The notes under the pieces are model-generated. The model saw nothing but the letters and a program-made list of their open reading frames with translations, had not been told where the DNA came from and did not search any database. The translations under genes and the position numbers were made by a program. Shown in pieces: positions 16,140 through 23,824 of a stretch of 45,922 nucleotides of DNA. Where the stretch lies: contig JAPLKA010000015.1 in assembly GCA_026388315.1 (NCBI GenBank), forward strand, positions 1-45,922, written 5' to 3'. The stretch is from Pseudomonadota bacterium (GTDB lineage: Bacteria; Desulfobacterota; Syntrophorhabdia; Syntrophorhabdales; Syntrophorhabdaceae). Each line of letters starts with the position of its first letter. The stretch's first letter is position 1.

Positions 16140-17000
16140 CTATTTTTTTATCCAGTCGGCTGGAATGCGATACTCCCCGCCTATGGACTTTTTCTCCCCG
16201 ATCCACTTAAAGGCCTCTTCTGGAGTGCTGAAATAATGGTATTTGTTAAAAATTGCTTTTGCCTCCCTTGAACCCAGAAAATCAAGAAACTTCTTGGCAT
16301 TATCCTTTGATTGGGAGAAAGAAATAATATCTGCCTGACCGGCACCGATTCTCTGCACTTCCCTGGCATTCAGTTTTACCGTCCCAATCTTATCCGGATA
16401 CCACCCGTCAAGAAAATGGAAACCGATAACGGCATCAACTTGTTTTAAGGCCACGAACATGGCAAGCTTATTGAAATCCTCGGCGTGAGTTACCACATTC
16501 TTTTTAAAAGCAGCTTTTTCCTGCACTGTCAGGTTTTTATCAACAATCTCAGCGGTAAGCATCCCTATATACACAACTTCCGGGTTTGCGATAGCTACCC
16601 TTATTCCTTCACGGGTGAGGTCTTTTAATCTCTTGATATTTTTTGGATTCCCCTTCTGTACATTGATACAGGGAACAAAGTAGGCTATGTTCCTCAGTGA
16701 GTTGCCGGCAACGAGGCCCTTTTTCCTGGCCTTTTCCATCATATCTTCAGAGGGCGATATAAAAACATCACCCCTTTTTGTAAACTCCATCTGCGCCAGG
16801 AGAGTTCCAACACCCCCATAAATAGTACCTATTTTTGATACCGTTGTTTTTTCAAAGAGATAGATTACTTCATCCATGGGGCGTTTGAATGCAGCACCGC
16901 AAAACACCATTAGCTGCTCTTCTGCCACAGAATAAACCGGGAAAAGATACAGCAAAAACAGACAGAGAAACCCTACTTTTAAAATCCTATTCAACGGCAA
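16140..17000 (-). CDS. Periplasmic molybdate/oxyanion-type substrate-binding protein (ModA-like)
   Basis: A 286-residue exported protein: signal peptide about 1-26 (ILKVGFLCLFLLYLFPVYSVAEE), then a ModA/WtpA-like binding fold (LMVFCGAAFKRPMDEVIYLFEKTT; GDVFISPSEDMMEKARKKG; DAVIGFHFLDG). Family members bind molybdate, tungstate or related anions for ABC import. No permease or ATPase gene is adjacent, so it must use a distant ABC partner. The TTG start has AAAGGAG upstream; two ATG-like alternatives are less good. It lies downstream of a ZIP transporter and a CDF exporter, both metal related. Confidence 0.78.
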   Translation of the reverse strand: MPLNRILKVGFLCLFLLYLFPVYSVAEEQLMVFCGAAFKRPMDEVIYLFEKTTVSKIGTIYGGVGTLLAQMEFTKRGDVFISPSEDMMEKARKKGLVAGNSLRNIAYFVPCINVQKGNPKNIKRLKDLTREGIRVAIANPEVVYIGMLTAEIVDKNLTVQEKAAFKKNVVTHAEDFNKLAMFVALKQVDAVIGFHFLDGWYPDKIGTVKLNAREVQRIGAGQADIISFSQSKDNAKKFLDFLGSREAKAIFNKYHYFSTPEEAFKWIGEKKSIGGEYRIPADWIKK

Positions 17001-17030
17001 CGTCTCCTTTTCTGGATTATTTGTGATAAT

Positions 17031-17084
17031 TCACCTGAATCCGTCTTCCGGATGCCGATACGAGCCTGCACAGCCATTACACAT
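17031..17084 (-). other. Possible Cys-rich micro-ORF
   Basis: ATG then CNGCAGSYRHPEDGFR and a stop. The frame is open further upstream into the end of the ZIP gene (KCYDRDKGF). The residues look like a metal-binding peptide or the tail of a frameshifted ZIP product. No clear ribosome site for this ATG. A second overlapping small frame (16991-17104) does have GAGGAAAA before its ATG but encodes an unremarkable peptide. Confidence 0.25.
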
Positions 17085-17118
17085 AAATCCTTTGTCTCTA
17101 TCATAACATTTTCCTCTT

Positions 17119-17838
17119 TTAGTGTTGTAATACAAAAACGGCTATTGTGCCGATTCCCGATAAAAGCAAAGCCAACTGGATGAGACTGCTCTTAAACTCT
17201 ATGGTTCGGTGCAGGCCTGGGATTAGATCAGCAAGGGCGATATAAATAAAACTTGCGGCGGATATAGCAAGCACAAAGGGTACCAGTGTCTGGGTTGTCT
17301 TCAGATAAAAGTATGCGATTATGGCGCCGAAAACTGCTGTGATTGAAGATAAGAGGTTATACAGGTACGCTTTTCTTTTTGTATAACCACTTTCAAGGAG
17401 GATCGCAAAATCTCCCATTTCCTGAGGAATCTCATGGGCAATTACCGCTATCGATGTTATGATGCCAAGATGAATATCCGACAAAAAAGCTGCTGTAATA
17501 ACAGTTCCGTCAACAAAGTTGTGAAAGGCATCGCCAATAAGGATAAGGGTACCTGCCCTTGTATGGGTTTCACAGTTTTCCGCATGACAGTGCCGCCATA
17601 TAACAAGCTTTTCGAGAAGGAAAAAGAGGAGAAGACCGGCAAGGATTGTGGCTGAAACGACAAAAGGGGAAGACAGGTGCAGTGCTTTCGGTATCATGCC
17701 GAGAAAGGCGGAGCCCAGTAATGTCCCTGTCGCATAACTCACCAAAAAGGAGATCAGTATCCGACGGTACTTTTCATTGAACAGCAAGACGAATGATGCT
17801 CCGGTAACTGCACCAATACTGCCGATGATGGTAAACAC
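17119..17838 (-). CDS. ZIP-family divalent metal transporter
   Basis: At least 239 residues with about eight membrane helices. The ZIP signature His/Glu sites are clear: DAFHNFVDGTVI in helix 4 and IAHEIPQEMGDFA in helix 5. A His-rich loop (WRHCHAENCETH) precedes helix 4. It imports Zn, Fe or similar ions. The only standard start is the GTG at 17838, but codons upstream in frame (LILWIFVFTIIG) continue the first helix, so the true start may be a non-standard codon nearer the GGGGAGG at about 17875. It follows the CDF-type gene. Confidence 0.82.
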   Translation of the reverse strand: MFTIIGSIGAVTGASFVLLFNEKYRRILISFLVSYATGTLLGSAFLGMIPKALHLSSPFVVSATILAGLLLFFLLEKLVIWRHCHAENCETHTRAGTLILIGDAFHNFVDGTVITAAFLSDIHLGIITSIAVIAHEIPQEMGDFAILLESGYTKRKAYLYNLLSSITAVFGAIIAYFYLKTTQTLVPFVLAISAASFIYIALADLIPGLHRTIEFKSSLIQLALLLSGIGTIAVFVLQH

Positions 17839-17898
17839 GAAAATCCATAGGATAAGCGACGTCTTACATACCTCCCCTCACACCGTATCGAACAGGGA

Positions 17899-19203
17899 TC
17901 ACAGAGAATCCGCCTTCTGCCGTTCAATCTCCGATTCCTCTGCAGGATGGGGTTCTACAATCGGCTCCATCTCACCGTTGTGATATTGTTCTATGATCTT
18001 GCGCACTGTTGCTCCCGCCTCTGCCCTGTAAATATCGATAAAATTGTCTTTCAGCATATAAAAAGCTATTTCTCCGATCTTAGGGGTAAACACAATATCC
18101 AGGTTATGCTTAATCACAGCCTTAATAACCTTGACCCCTATGTGTATGCGATCCTTTTCCCCGAGGAACTCGTTGTAATAGAAATCTTCTATCTCCGCAC
18201 CCCCTTTGTCGTCCAGTTTCAGAATAATAAAGTAAGGTGCCCTGCCGAAGTGGCCATGAATTGTTGAATCCAGTCCGTTAATCTCTTTGACCGGGATAAT
18301 GACGGATAGCGTATCCTGTTTCGCCGGTTCAACATGAACAAAAACTGATTCGATCTGATTATAGTCACTTGCTATAAGGTCCTCGATCTTATCGGCGAGT
18401 TCATGTGCTTTATATACAGAGACCGAGGGACCCGTGGCGATGTCACACTCTACCATTTTAAACGGTCCGGATTGGCGTATCTTCACGTCCCTAACTCCCT
18501 TAACGCCGTTAACAGAGGATATCTTCTCCTCTATCTCTGACTGCAGCTCTGGATCAAGGTTCGCATCCATTAGGATCAGAAGCGGTGTCCAAATGTTTTT
18601 TGCTCCCAGCCTGATGATAAGCAGCGCAATAAGCATCACAATAGAACCCTCAATATAGGGAATCTTTGCATGGGCTAAAAGAATACCTGTGAGCACAACC
18701 AATGAGGTACCAATGTCGAGAAAGGCCTCGGACGCATTAGCCTGAAGGGCTCCGGAATTGATGAAAACACCTGTTTCTTTTTCCATCCTTGCTACAAAAT
18801 ACGATACGAAGACTGATATACCACTTACCAAAACAGGTAACGTCGGAAATGCATGGTGAGGAGCCGGAAGAAAAAGCTTCCCGTATCCCGCAACAAAGTT
18901 TTCAAAACCGGCCCATACGACAAGAACGCCAACAAGAAGGGTAACAAATGTCTCAGCCTTATATAGTCCATAGGGAAATCTCGTGCTCTCCTTTCGGGAG
19001 GCAAGCCAAAGACCAAACCACGAAGCAAAGATAGCGAGTACGTCAACGCCGCTGTGAAAGGCGTCTGCAATGAGAATTCTGGAGTCAAAGAGATAACCGG
19101 TGAAAAACTTAGCAACTGCAAGAAGGAATATGGCGATAGTTGCGGTTAGGGCTACCCTTTGACCCCGTTTTAGAGACTCCATGTGACTATTCGTGTTTTC
19201 CAC
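17899..19203 (-). CDS. Cation diffusion facilitator fused to a NifX/ORP domain
   Basis: 434 residues. An N-terminal CDF transporter (about 15-215, six helices) carries ADAFHSGVD in helix 2. In helix 5 the usual H-x3-D site is replaced by ASEAFLD. A cytoplasmic CDF C-domain (about 215-300) is followed by a NifX/NifB-type cofactor-binding domain (about 305-415: DSTIHGHFGRAPYF, GVKVIKAVIKHNLDIVFTPKIG). The fusion suggests that metal efflux is linked to a bound metal-sulfur cofactor. The GTG start gives a short polar leader; an ATG at 19182 is possible. A zinc-ribbon peptide gene lies directly upstream. Confidence 0.83.
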   Translation of the reverse strand: MENTNSHMESLKRGQRVALTATIAIFLLAVAKFFTGYLFDSRILIADAFHSGVDVLAIFASWFGLWLASRKESTRFPYGLYKAETFVTLLVGVLVVWAGFENFVAGYGKLFLPAPHHAFPTLPVLVSGISVFVSYFVARMEKETGVFINSGALQANASEAFLDIGTSLVVLTGILLAHAKIPYIEGSIVMLIALLIIRLGAKNIWTPLLILMDANLDPELQSEIEEKISSVNGVKGVRDVKIRQSGPFKMVECDIATGPSVSVYKAHELADKIEDLIASDYNQIESVFVHVEPAKQDTLSVIIPVKEINGLDSTIHGHFGRAPYFIILKLDDKGGAEIEDFYYNEFLGEKDRIHIGVKVIKAVIKHNLDIVFTPKIGEIAFYMLKDNFIDIYRAEAGATVRKIIEQYHNGEMEPIVEPHPAEESEIERQKADSL

Positions 19204-19221
19204 GGCTCACCATGTAGACTG

Positions 19222-19449
19222 CTATTCGATCTTCAAAAATTGACGGGCCATAAAAGAACCGCACTGCGGACATTTTCTCTGAAAACAGGGGATACCGGGC
19301 TCACGGGGAACAACGATGCCGCACTGCGGACATATGCAGTTGGTAGGGGAACCGCCGCGCCTACAGCCGCCCGTTTCTCTGCCTCGTCCAACCCTGCCAC
19401 ATTTTTCCCCTCCTCCTGAGCCTTTTTTTCCTGCAAAACCGAATGGCAC
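19222..19449 (-). CDS. Small Gly/Cys-rich zinc-ribbon protein
   Basis: 75 residues. A glycine-rich basic N-terminus precedes a zinc-ribbon-like end: CICPQCGIVVPREPGIPCFQRKCPQCGSFMAR. The same end, CPQCG...GLPCYEQKCPKCNTPM, occurs in the 44696-44941 protein. The GTG start has GGAGG six bases upstream. Such peptides recur beside ORP and ParA-ferredoxin ATPase genes. They may bind Zn or an Fe-S cluster. It sits 18 bp upstream of the CDF-ORP gene and probably shares its transcript. Confidence 0.72.
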   Translation of the reverse strand: MPFGFAGKKGSGGGEKCGRVGRGRETGGCRRGGSPTNCICPQCGIVVPREPGIPCFQRKCPQCGSFMARQFLKIE

Positions 19450-19475
19450 TCATTGCCTCCGCTTAATTATTTATG

Positions 19476-20186
19476 TTAAACCTCTATGGTCCGCCCTACC
19501 CTAATATCAATGAAGTTTTCCCTGTATGACTCCTTAAAGATTTTTATAGCGTCTTCCCCCGTACAGTGAGCAGGGCCCACACAATATACGCCCAGCGCCT
19601 TAAGTTCTTTATTAACCCGTTTGATTTTTTCAACAGATTCATCCAGAAGATGAAAACCGCCCATTACGAGATGAATATCTTTTTTTGCGTTTTCCTTCAC
19701 ACGTTCCACTATGTTTATTATGCCGGAATGGGCACAACCCGTTACTATTGTAAGCCCTTTATCTGTATCCAGCACCAACGACTGTTCAGCGATGTAATCA
19801 AAGCCGCACGTCGCTTCTATTTGACCCGTTGTGTGGATATTATCGGCAATTTGCGTAAAGGAATCAACTTCTATCAAGTTGCACTCGTATGATTTTATTT
19901 TATCTTTAAACCCCCGGCTGAAACCGGGGCATATATATACATCGAGTCCCGGCTTTGCCTGGAGGACGTCCCACAGTCCACCTGTATGGTCAAAGTGGTC
20001 GTGGGAAATAACAATCGTCTCTATATCGTTTATTTTTACACCCATGTGATCCATGTTGTTGAAAAGGCAGCCCGAATCCTCACCTGTGTCAAAAAGGATT
20101 CTATTTTCAATAAGATAAGAAACCCCCCAGCCCATTAGAAACCTATTGCTCAGTCTCTTACTGTCAAAAAGTATCTTAATCTCCAT
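19476..20186 (-). CDS. MBL-fold metallo-hydrolase (COG1237-like)
   Basis: 236 residues, a metallo-beta-lactamase-fold hydrolase. Metal ligands: ISHDHFDHTGG (H-x-H-x-D-H), VTGCAHSG (His) and GPAHCTG (His). It resembles proteins annotated as dihydropterin-ribofuranosylaminobenzene phosphate synthase-like hydrolases; the substrate is unknown. A paralogue is at 39215-40258 and a Tat-exported relative at 33020-34069. It begins with MEIKILFDSKRLSN, and AAGAGGAAAAG lies upstream. Confidence 0.8.
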   Translation of the reverse strand: MEIKILFDSKRLSNRFLMGWGVSYLIENRILFDTGEDSGCLFNNMDHMGVKINDIETIVISHDHFDHTGGLWDVLQAKPGLDVYICPGFSRGFKDKIKSYECNLIEVDSFTQIADNIHTTGQIEATCGFDYIAEQSLVLDTDKGLTIVTGCAHSGIINIVERVKENAKKDIHLVMGGFHLLDESVEKIKRVNKELKALGVYCVGPAHCTGEDAIKIFKESYRENFIDIRVGRTIEV

Positions 20187-20207
20187 TTTATACTTTTCCT
20201 CTTCTTT

Positions 20208-20963
20208 TCAATGTGTCCTTGTCGCTGATAGGCTTGACGATTTTTTTCGGCTCTCATAGACGGAAATGGCATTGAGACCGCCAAAAAGGTCTTTTATTTC
20301 CGACAATTCCTCCCTCTTGAGCGGTTCAACGCCACAGGGCCTCAATGGAGTATTGATTTGTATCTCATCAGGGTGAATCTCTTTTGCTATCTCAGCAATA
20401 TCTCCGGCATATTGTACGTTTTCTTTTATGAACATAATCTGCAGCGCAAGCTTTCCCTGGAAATGTCTTTTAAATTCCTTTAAACCTTGAACAATAACGT
20501 CAAATTCTGTCCCCTGAAATGGCTGGTTTACAGCCATGAAAGACCCCTGTGAGCAAGCATCCAGTTTAGCGATAACAAAATCAGCGGAAGACAATTCCTT
20601 CTGCACATCCTGCCGGTTTATCAAAGATGAATTCGTGATGACAGCGATGGCTTCCTTCCTGATGCCTTTTAACGCTTTGATCATATTGCCCAGGTTTATT
20701 GCCAGAGTGGGTTCGCCCCTTCCTGATAAGGTAATGTAATCTATGGAGATATCAGCAGGTAACATTTCTAATTCTCTTAGAATCGTGTCCTCTGAAACAT
20801 AGAACTGCCGTGTCGAGGTAAGGAATTTTGTTCTTCCCAACTGGCAGTACAAGCAGTCATAACTGCATATCTTTTCTTCCTGGGACAGCAGGTCTATCCC
20901 CAGGGAGCTTCCCACTCTCCACGAGGGAACAGGCCCATAAATGTATTTAAATTTATTCCCCAT
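20208..20963 (-). CDS. Radical SAM protein
   Basis: 251 residues. The CSYDCLYCQLG motif (C-x3-C-x2-C, about 33-40) binds the SAM [4Fe-4S] cluster, followed by TLSGRGEPTLA, a GEP-type motif of the SAM core. It belongs to the short radical SAM family distantly related to the wyosine-synthesis Tyw1/MoaA core, with no C-terminal SPASM clusters. Reaction unknown. The start ATG follows AGGAGGTAG. It is set among MBL, CGGC and DUF364 genes, so a role in cofactor or metal-centre biosynthesis is plausible but unproven. Confidence 0.8.
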   Translation of the reverse strand: MGNKFKYIYGPVPSWRVGSSLGIDLLSQEEKICSYDCLYCQLGRTKFLTSTRQFYVSEDTILRELEMLPADISIDYITLSGRGEPTLAINLGNMIKALKGIRKEAIAVITNSSLINRQDVQKELSSADFVIAKLDACSQGSFMAVNQPFQGTEFDVIVQGLKEFKRHFQGKLALQIMFIKENVQYAGDIAEIAKEIHPDEIQINTPLRPCGVEPLKREELSEIKDLFGGLNAISVYESRKKSSSLSATRTH

Positions 20964-21034
20964 TAAATCTACCTCCTGACAAAAAAACGTCTGTGAAAAT
21001 TGACACGCTCATTAAGTGGTTTCGGTGATTGTGT

Positions 21035-21481
21035 TTAATCGTAACTTGCACAAATTGCGTCATCACACATAATCGGTTCGACAATCGGCTTCCATGCGGA
21101 GTCCTCCCATGTCCCGAGGTACGTATGCATATCGAGATACTTTTTTGGTATGGGGTGGGTGCCTACAACGACTTTCACATCATAACGTTTTTCAAGAAAG
21201 GCTTTGAATGTGTCGATATGCGGACAAGGAGGATAACCGACAATGAGGCCGGTAGCTAAATGAATGGCCTCTGCACCATTCTTCACCATTTCTTCGCCCG
21301 CATATTCCATGTTACCGCCAGGACAACCATCGCAAGTTGTAAAACCAACTAACTCAACCTCAGTGTTCACATATATGCTGAAAGCCCCTTCCTTGTTCCT
21401 CATCGCTCGGAAACACTTCCCGCCCGCGCAACGGCGGTAGCGGTCGCAAATAATTATTCCAATTTTTGTCTTTGAATTCAT
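21035..21481 (-). CDS. CGGC-domain protein (putative metal-binding)
   Basis: 148 residues. The N-terminal IIICDRYRRCAGGKCFRAMRN and central TTCDGCPGGN are the conserved cysteine clusters of the CGGC domain family. A further HLATGLIVGYPPCPH matches the family C-half. The domain is thought to bind metal; no activity is established. The gene starts 10 bp after the DUF364 stop. It sits between a radical SAM gene and DUF364. Confidence 0.8.
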   Translation of the reverse strand: MNSKTKIGIIICDRYRRCAGGKCFRAMRNKEGAFSIYVNTEVELVGFTTCDGCPGGNMEYAGEEMVKNGAEAIHLATGLIVGYPPCPHIDTFKAFLEKRYDVKVVVGTHPIPKKYLDMHTYLGTWEDSAWKPIVEPIMCDDAICASYD

Positions 21482-21491
21482 TTCAACTCTC

Positions 21492-22250
21492 TTAGATTCC
21501 TAATTTTTGTTCAATCCTTTCGTTTACCATTGTAAGAAGACGGATCGCCCCCGTCCTCTTTAACTGTCTGAAATTTGCGCCCTCCCGTATGGATTTCAAC
21601 GCCAAATCTTTATCCAATACCCTGCTCCCCGATATAATGTCGATTCCATATTGGAAAAACACTTCTGAAAAAGGTGTTGTAGGACCGAGGAGCATCTTGA
21701 TGCTTTCTTTCGGGCAAAACTTGAGGAGGCTATTCAGCGTATGGTTTATGAGGGTTGTACTCGAAATGGCTATAATGTCTGAGATGGGGAGATATTGTTC
21801 TGCATCTCCTTCCGGGCAATCCCCGGGCCTCTGCCACTTTTCAATTACCCAGAGTGTCTTTGCAACTTTTCGCAGATCATCTGTGAAAGGGAAGTGTCCC
21901 ACAACGGACACATTCATGCCTTTTCCATGCTCGATGAGAAACTCCGAGGCATTCATTTCGACACATCGTGAATAATCAGGCTCGATGAGGGAATTGACAG
22001 CGGCAAGGCCAACAGATGCCCTGGCAATATCGGGCACAAGGGAATAGCGGGCTAATTCCAGTGCGGTCATCTCTGAGTAAGGTTTTTCGTGAAACGTCTC
22101 TCCATTTTCATCGGAAGCGCAATCTCTTATCATGGTAGACGATAGACCGCAGAACCTGCTTATAACTGCTGTCCAATAGATGCCCTTTGTCACTTCTTCG
22201 ACGGGGGCGTCACTTGTAATACTATTAATTAGGTCCCTTAATATTTCCAT
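21492..22250 (-). CDS. DUF364/DUF4213 protein (Rossmann-like)
   Basis: About 252 residues. An N-terminal DUF4213-like domain (EEVTKGIYWTAVISRFCGLSSTMI) is followed by a Rossmann-like DUF364 domain (SVVGHFPFTDDLRKVAKTLWVIEK; DIIAISSTTLINHTLNSLLKFCPKESIKMLLGPTTPFS). Relatives are often found with metal-cofactor and chelatase genes. The start at 22250 (MEILRDLINS) has AAGG nine bases upstream; an earlier ATG at 22298 has none. A paralogue is at 38380-39165. Confidence 0.75.
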   Translation of the reverse strand: MEILRDLINSITSDAPVEEVTKGIYWTAVISRFCGLSSTMIRDCASDENGETFHEKPYSEMTALELARYSLVPDIARASVGLAAVNSLIEPDYSRCVEMNASEFLIEHGKGMNVSVVGHFPFTDDLRKVAKTLWVIEKWQRPGDCPEGDAEQYLPISDIIAISSTTLINHTLNSLLKFCPKESIKMLLGPTTPFSEVFFQYGIDIISGSRVLDKDLALKSIREGANFRQLKRTGAIRLLTMVNERIEQKLGI

Positions 22251-22321
22251 ATTTGATAGCCTTAATCTCCTCTCCGCAGTAAAAATACATTTCCGCATTC
22301 ACCATAACATGGCTGCACTCG

Positions 22322-22368
22322 AAATACCCGGAGCTGCCGAACCTGCCTGTCCGTTGCCCCGGGTATTT
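22322..22368. terminator. Long hairpin between DUF364 and DUF5320 genes
   Basis: AAATACCCGG and CCGGGTATTT form a perfect 10-bp stem with a 27-base loop. It lies after the DUF5320 stop and before the DUF364 start. A short T-run follows on the plus strand only, so it may be an attenuator or RNA-processing hairpin rather than a strong terminator. Confidence 0.45.
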
Positions 22369-22401
22369 TAACAGACGGATTTATGCTGTGGTCATGACCT
22401 G

Positions 22402-22776
22402 TTACTTTGTTGTCTCCAGTTCTTCAATCCTTTTGCGTAAATTCTCCAGGGTCTCCTCAAGATACCCCGCCTGATCCTTAAGTGCACCCAATTCCTGCTC
22501 CCTGTTCATGGCCGATGCTGGGGGAGCGCCATAGGTCATACCGGGCGCGCAAGGGTTACCCCATGCGGGCCAGTTACCAGCACCTCTTTGCCATCCGGTC
22601 AAACTGGTGGCGTAAAACTGGTTCCTGAAACCACGTCCACCGCCACGACCCCAACCACAGAAACCTCTTCCATAACCGGGATTCACAAAACCCGGCGCAT
22701 ACCCTGCGCAGTAACCTGCTGCGCGTCCAGTCATAGGGCCCATTCCTGCAGGACCTGTTCTATCTCCTCTTGGCAT
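22402..22776 (-). CDS. DUF5320 Gly/aromatic-rich protein
   Basis: 124 residues. It begins MPRGDRTGPAGMGPMTGRAAGYCAG, the signature of the DUF5320 family. A Gly/Trp/Arg-rich middle (GRGFCGWGRGGGRG) follows, then a C-terminal coiled coil (QELGALKDQAGYLEETLENLRKRIEELE). Function unknown; family members accompany NifX/ORP and Mrp genes in anaerobes. AAAGGAGGTATG gives a strong ribosome site. Shares its N-terminal motif with 23103-23237 and 44696-44941. Confidence 0.8.
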   Translation of the reverse strand: MPRGDRTGPAGMGPMTGRAAGYCAGYAPGFVNPGYGRGFCGWGRGGGRGFRNQFYATSLTGWQRGAGNWPAWGNPCAPGMTYGAPPASAMNREQELGALKDQAGYLEETLENLRKRIEELETTK

Positions 22777-22840
22777 GACACATACCTCCTTTTATTAATT
22801 CTATTTCTTTAATCACTAACCTGACAGTCAACGGTTGGGC

Positions 22841-23116
22841 TCAGCATTGCTTGAGGGCCGCGAATTCCTTCTCGATACCGTACTCTTCGACGTTTCGTAT
22901 GCACTGGGCACCGACATCTATCTTTTCTGGCATCCCGAAGGTCTTGCCGGGTTCATCCGGGGTCTCTGCTTTTTTCAATTCCAGAACTCTCTCGGGATCG
23001 AAAGAGCTGCCCCTGTACGCAGCAGAATAACAGAGGTAATAGTGCCGACCACGATAGACCGCACATTCTTTACAGGCCGTTCCGGAAAATGGACACATTA
23101 TTTTATGCTTGGCCAT
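22841..23116 (-). CDS. Small Cys-rich hypothetical protein
   Basis: 91 residues. MAKHKIMCPFSGTACKECAVYRGRHYYLC gives a C-x6-C-x2-C-x9-C pattern that could hold a metal or Fe-S cluster. The C-half (KIDVGAQCIRNVEEYGIEKEFAALKQ) is helical. The ATG at 23116 has GGAAGGTG upstream and lies inside the end of the short DUF5320 gene (14 bp overlap), so the two are probably coupled. Part of the sigma-54 ORP operon. Confidence 0.68.
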   Translation of the reverse strand: MAKHKIMCPFSGTACKECAVYRGRHYYLCYSAAYRGSSFDPERVLELKKAETPDEPGKTFGMPEKIDVGAQCIRNVEEYGIEKEFAALKQC

Positions 23117-23237
23117 ACTGACACCTTCCTGTGGAAAAGTTTGCGAACCCTGGAACACCAAATCCCGCACAATAACCTGCTGCGCGTCCAGTCATTGGTC
23201 CTGTTCCAGTGGGTCCTGTTCCGTCTCTTCTTGGCAT
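23103..23237 (-). CDS. Short DUF5320-type peptide (44 residues)
   Basis: A short gene: MPRRDGTGPTGTGPMTGRAA, then GYCAGFGVPGFANFSTG and a stop. GGAGG lies seven bases before the ATG. The N-terminus is the DUF5320 signature, and 26 bp of its DNA are identical to the start of the 44696-44941 gene. It lacks the coiled coil and zinc ribbon of its relatives, so it is either a minimal form or a truncated copy. It lies between the ORP-like gene and the Cys-rich protein. Confidence 0.7.
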   Translation of the reverse strand: MPRRDGTGPTGTGPMTGRAAGYCAGFGVPGFANFSTGRCQYGQA

Positions 23238-23278
23238 AATCGTACCTCCTTTTATTGTTGTTTTTGCCCGTGATGCAT

Positions 23279-23659
23279 TTATCGCTTTCCGTGGTGACTG
23301 CGAAAGCGACGTCTACATTGTTCACCATAACATCCGGGCATGAAGAAGCTGCTACCTGTCAATTGTCCGCAAAGGAAAGCCGATACAACGTTATCCAGAT
23401 CACCACACAGGAATCCTGCAACCCGGACACCCGCAATGATAAGGGCCATCTCCAGAGTACGAGAAACTGCTCCACAGATAAGTACATCTGCGTCAAGCCC
23501 TGAAACTTCTCTTGCACGATTGAAAGGATCACGGCTTGTCAGGATTCTGTTTTCCCGCTTCACTTCCTTGCCGTCTTCAATATCGATAAGACAGAGCCTG
23601 TCAGAAACATCGAAAACGGGTGATATGCGGTCTTGCCAGTATGCAATCGCTATCTTCAT
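23279..23659 (-). CDS. Stand-alone NifX/ORP-type cofactor-binding protein
   Basis: 126 residues, dinitrogenase iron-molybdenum cofactor biosynthesis fold: MKIAIAYWQDRISPVFDVSDRL at the N-terminus, then DADVLICGAVSRTLEMALIIAGVRVAGFLCG. This is the fold of NifX, the NifB C-domain and the Desulfovibrio orange protein that holds a Mo-Cu-S cluster. The C-terminal tail is Cys/Arg-rich (MPGCYGEQCRRRFRSHHG). A -24/-12 promoter ends about 13 bases upstream of the ATG, and the gene is divergent from the sigma-54 activator gene, as in the orp locus of Desulfovibrio. Start MKIAI chosen by family; an earlier start would overlap the promoter. Confidence 0.8.
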   Translation of the reverse strand: MKIAIAYWQDRISPVFDVSDRLCLIDIEDGKEVKRENRILTSRDPFNRAREVSGLDADVLICGAVSRTLEMALIIAGVRVAGFLCGDLDNVVSAFLCGQLTGSSFFMPGCYGEQCRRRFRSHHGKR

Positions 23660-23671
23660 ATTATCTAAAAG

Positions 23672-23688
23672 ATGCAAGGTCCATGCCA
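23672..23688 (-). promoter_or_regulatory. Sigma-54 promoter of the ORP-like operon
   Basis: On the minus strand TGGCAT-GGACC-TTGCAT: GG and GC are separated by exactly 10 bases, matching the -24/-12 consensus. The predicted start (about 23662) is only a few bases before the ATG, so the leader is almost absent. Confidence 0.78.
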
Positions 23689-23792
23689 GCTCTTTATCAG
23701 TTGGAATAACTATTAATAACTGTGTGTTGGAGATATATCAGAAGCTTCCCATTGACAATATGATTGTATAATGCAATGTTATATTGTTATAG

Positions 23793-23802
23793 AATTGCAA
23801 TT
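23793..23802. promoter_or_regulatory. Candidate activator-binding palindrome
   Basis: AATTGCAATT, a perfect palindrome about 105-110 bp upstream of the sigma-54 -24 element of the divergent operon and just before the activator gene. A related TTGCATTTTGCAA is at 25210-25222, about 110 bp upstream of the second sigma-54 promoter. The equal spacing supports an enhancer role, but this is inference. Confidence 0.4.
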
Positions 23803-23824
23803 AGCACGATTAAGGAAACACGGA

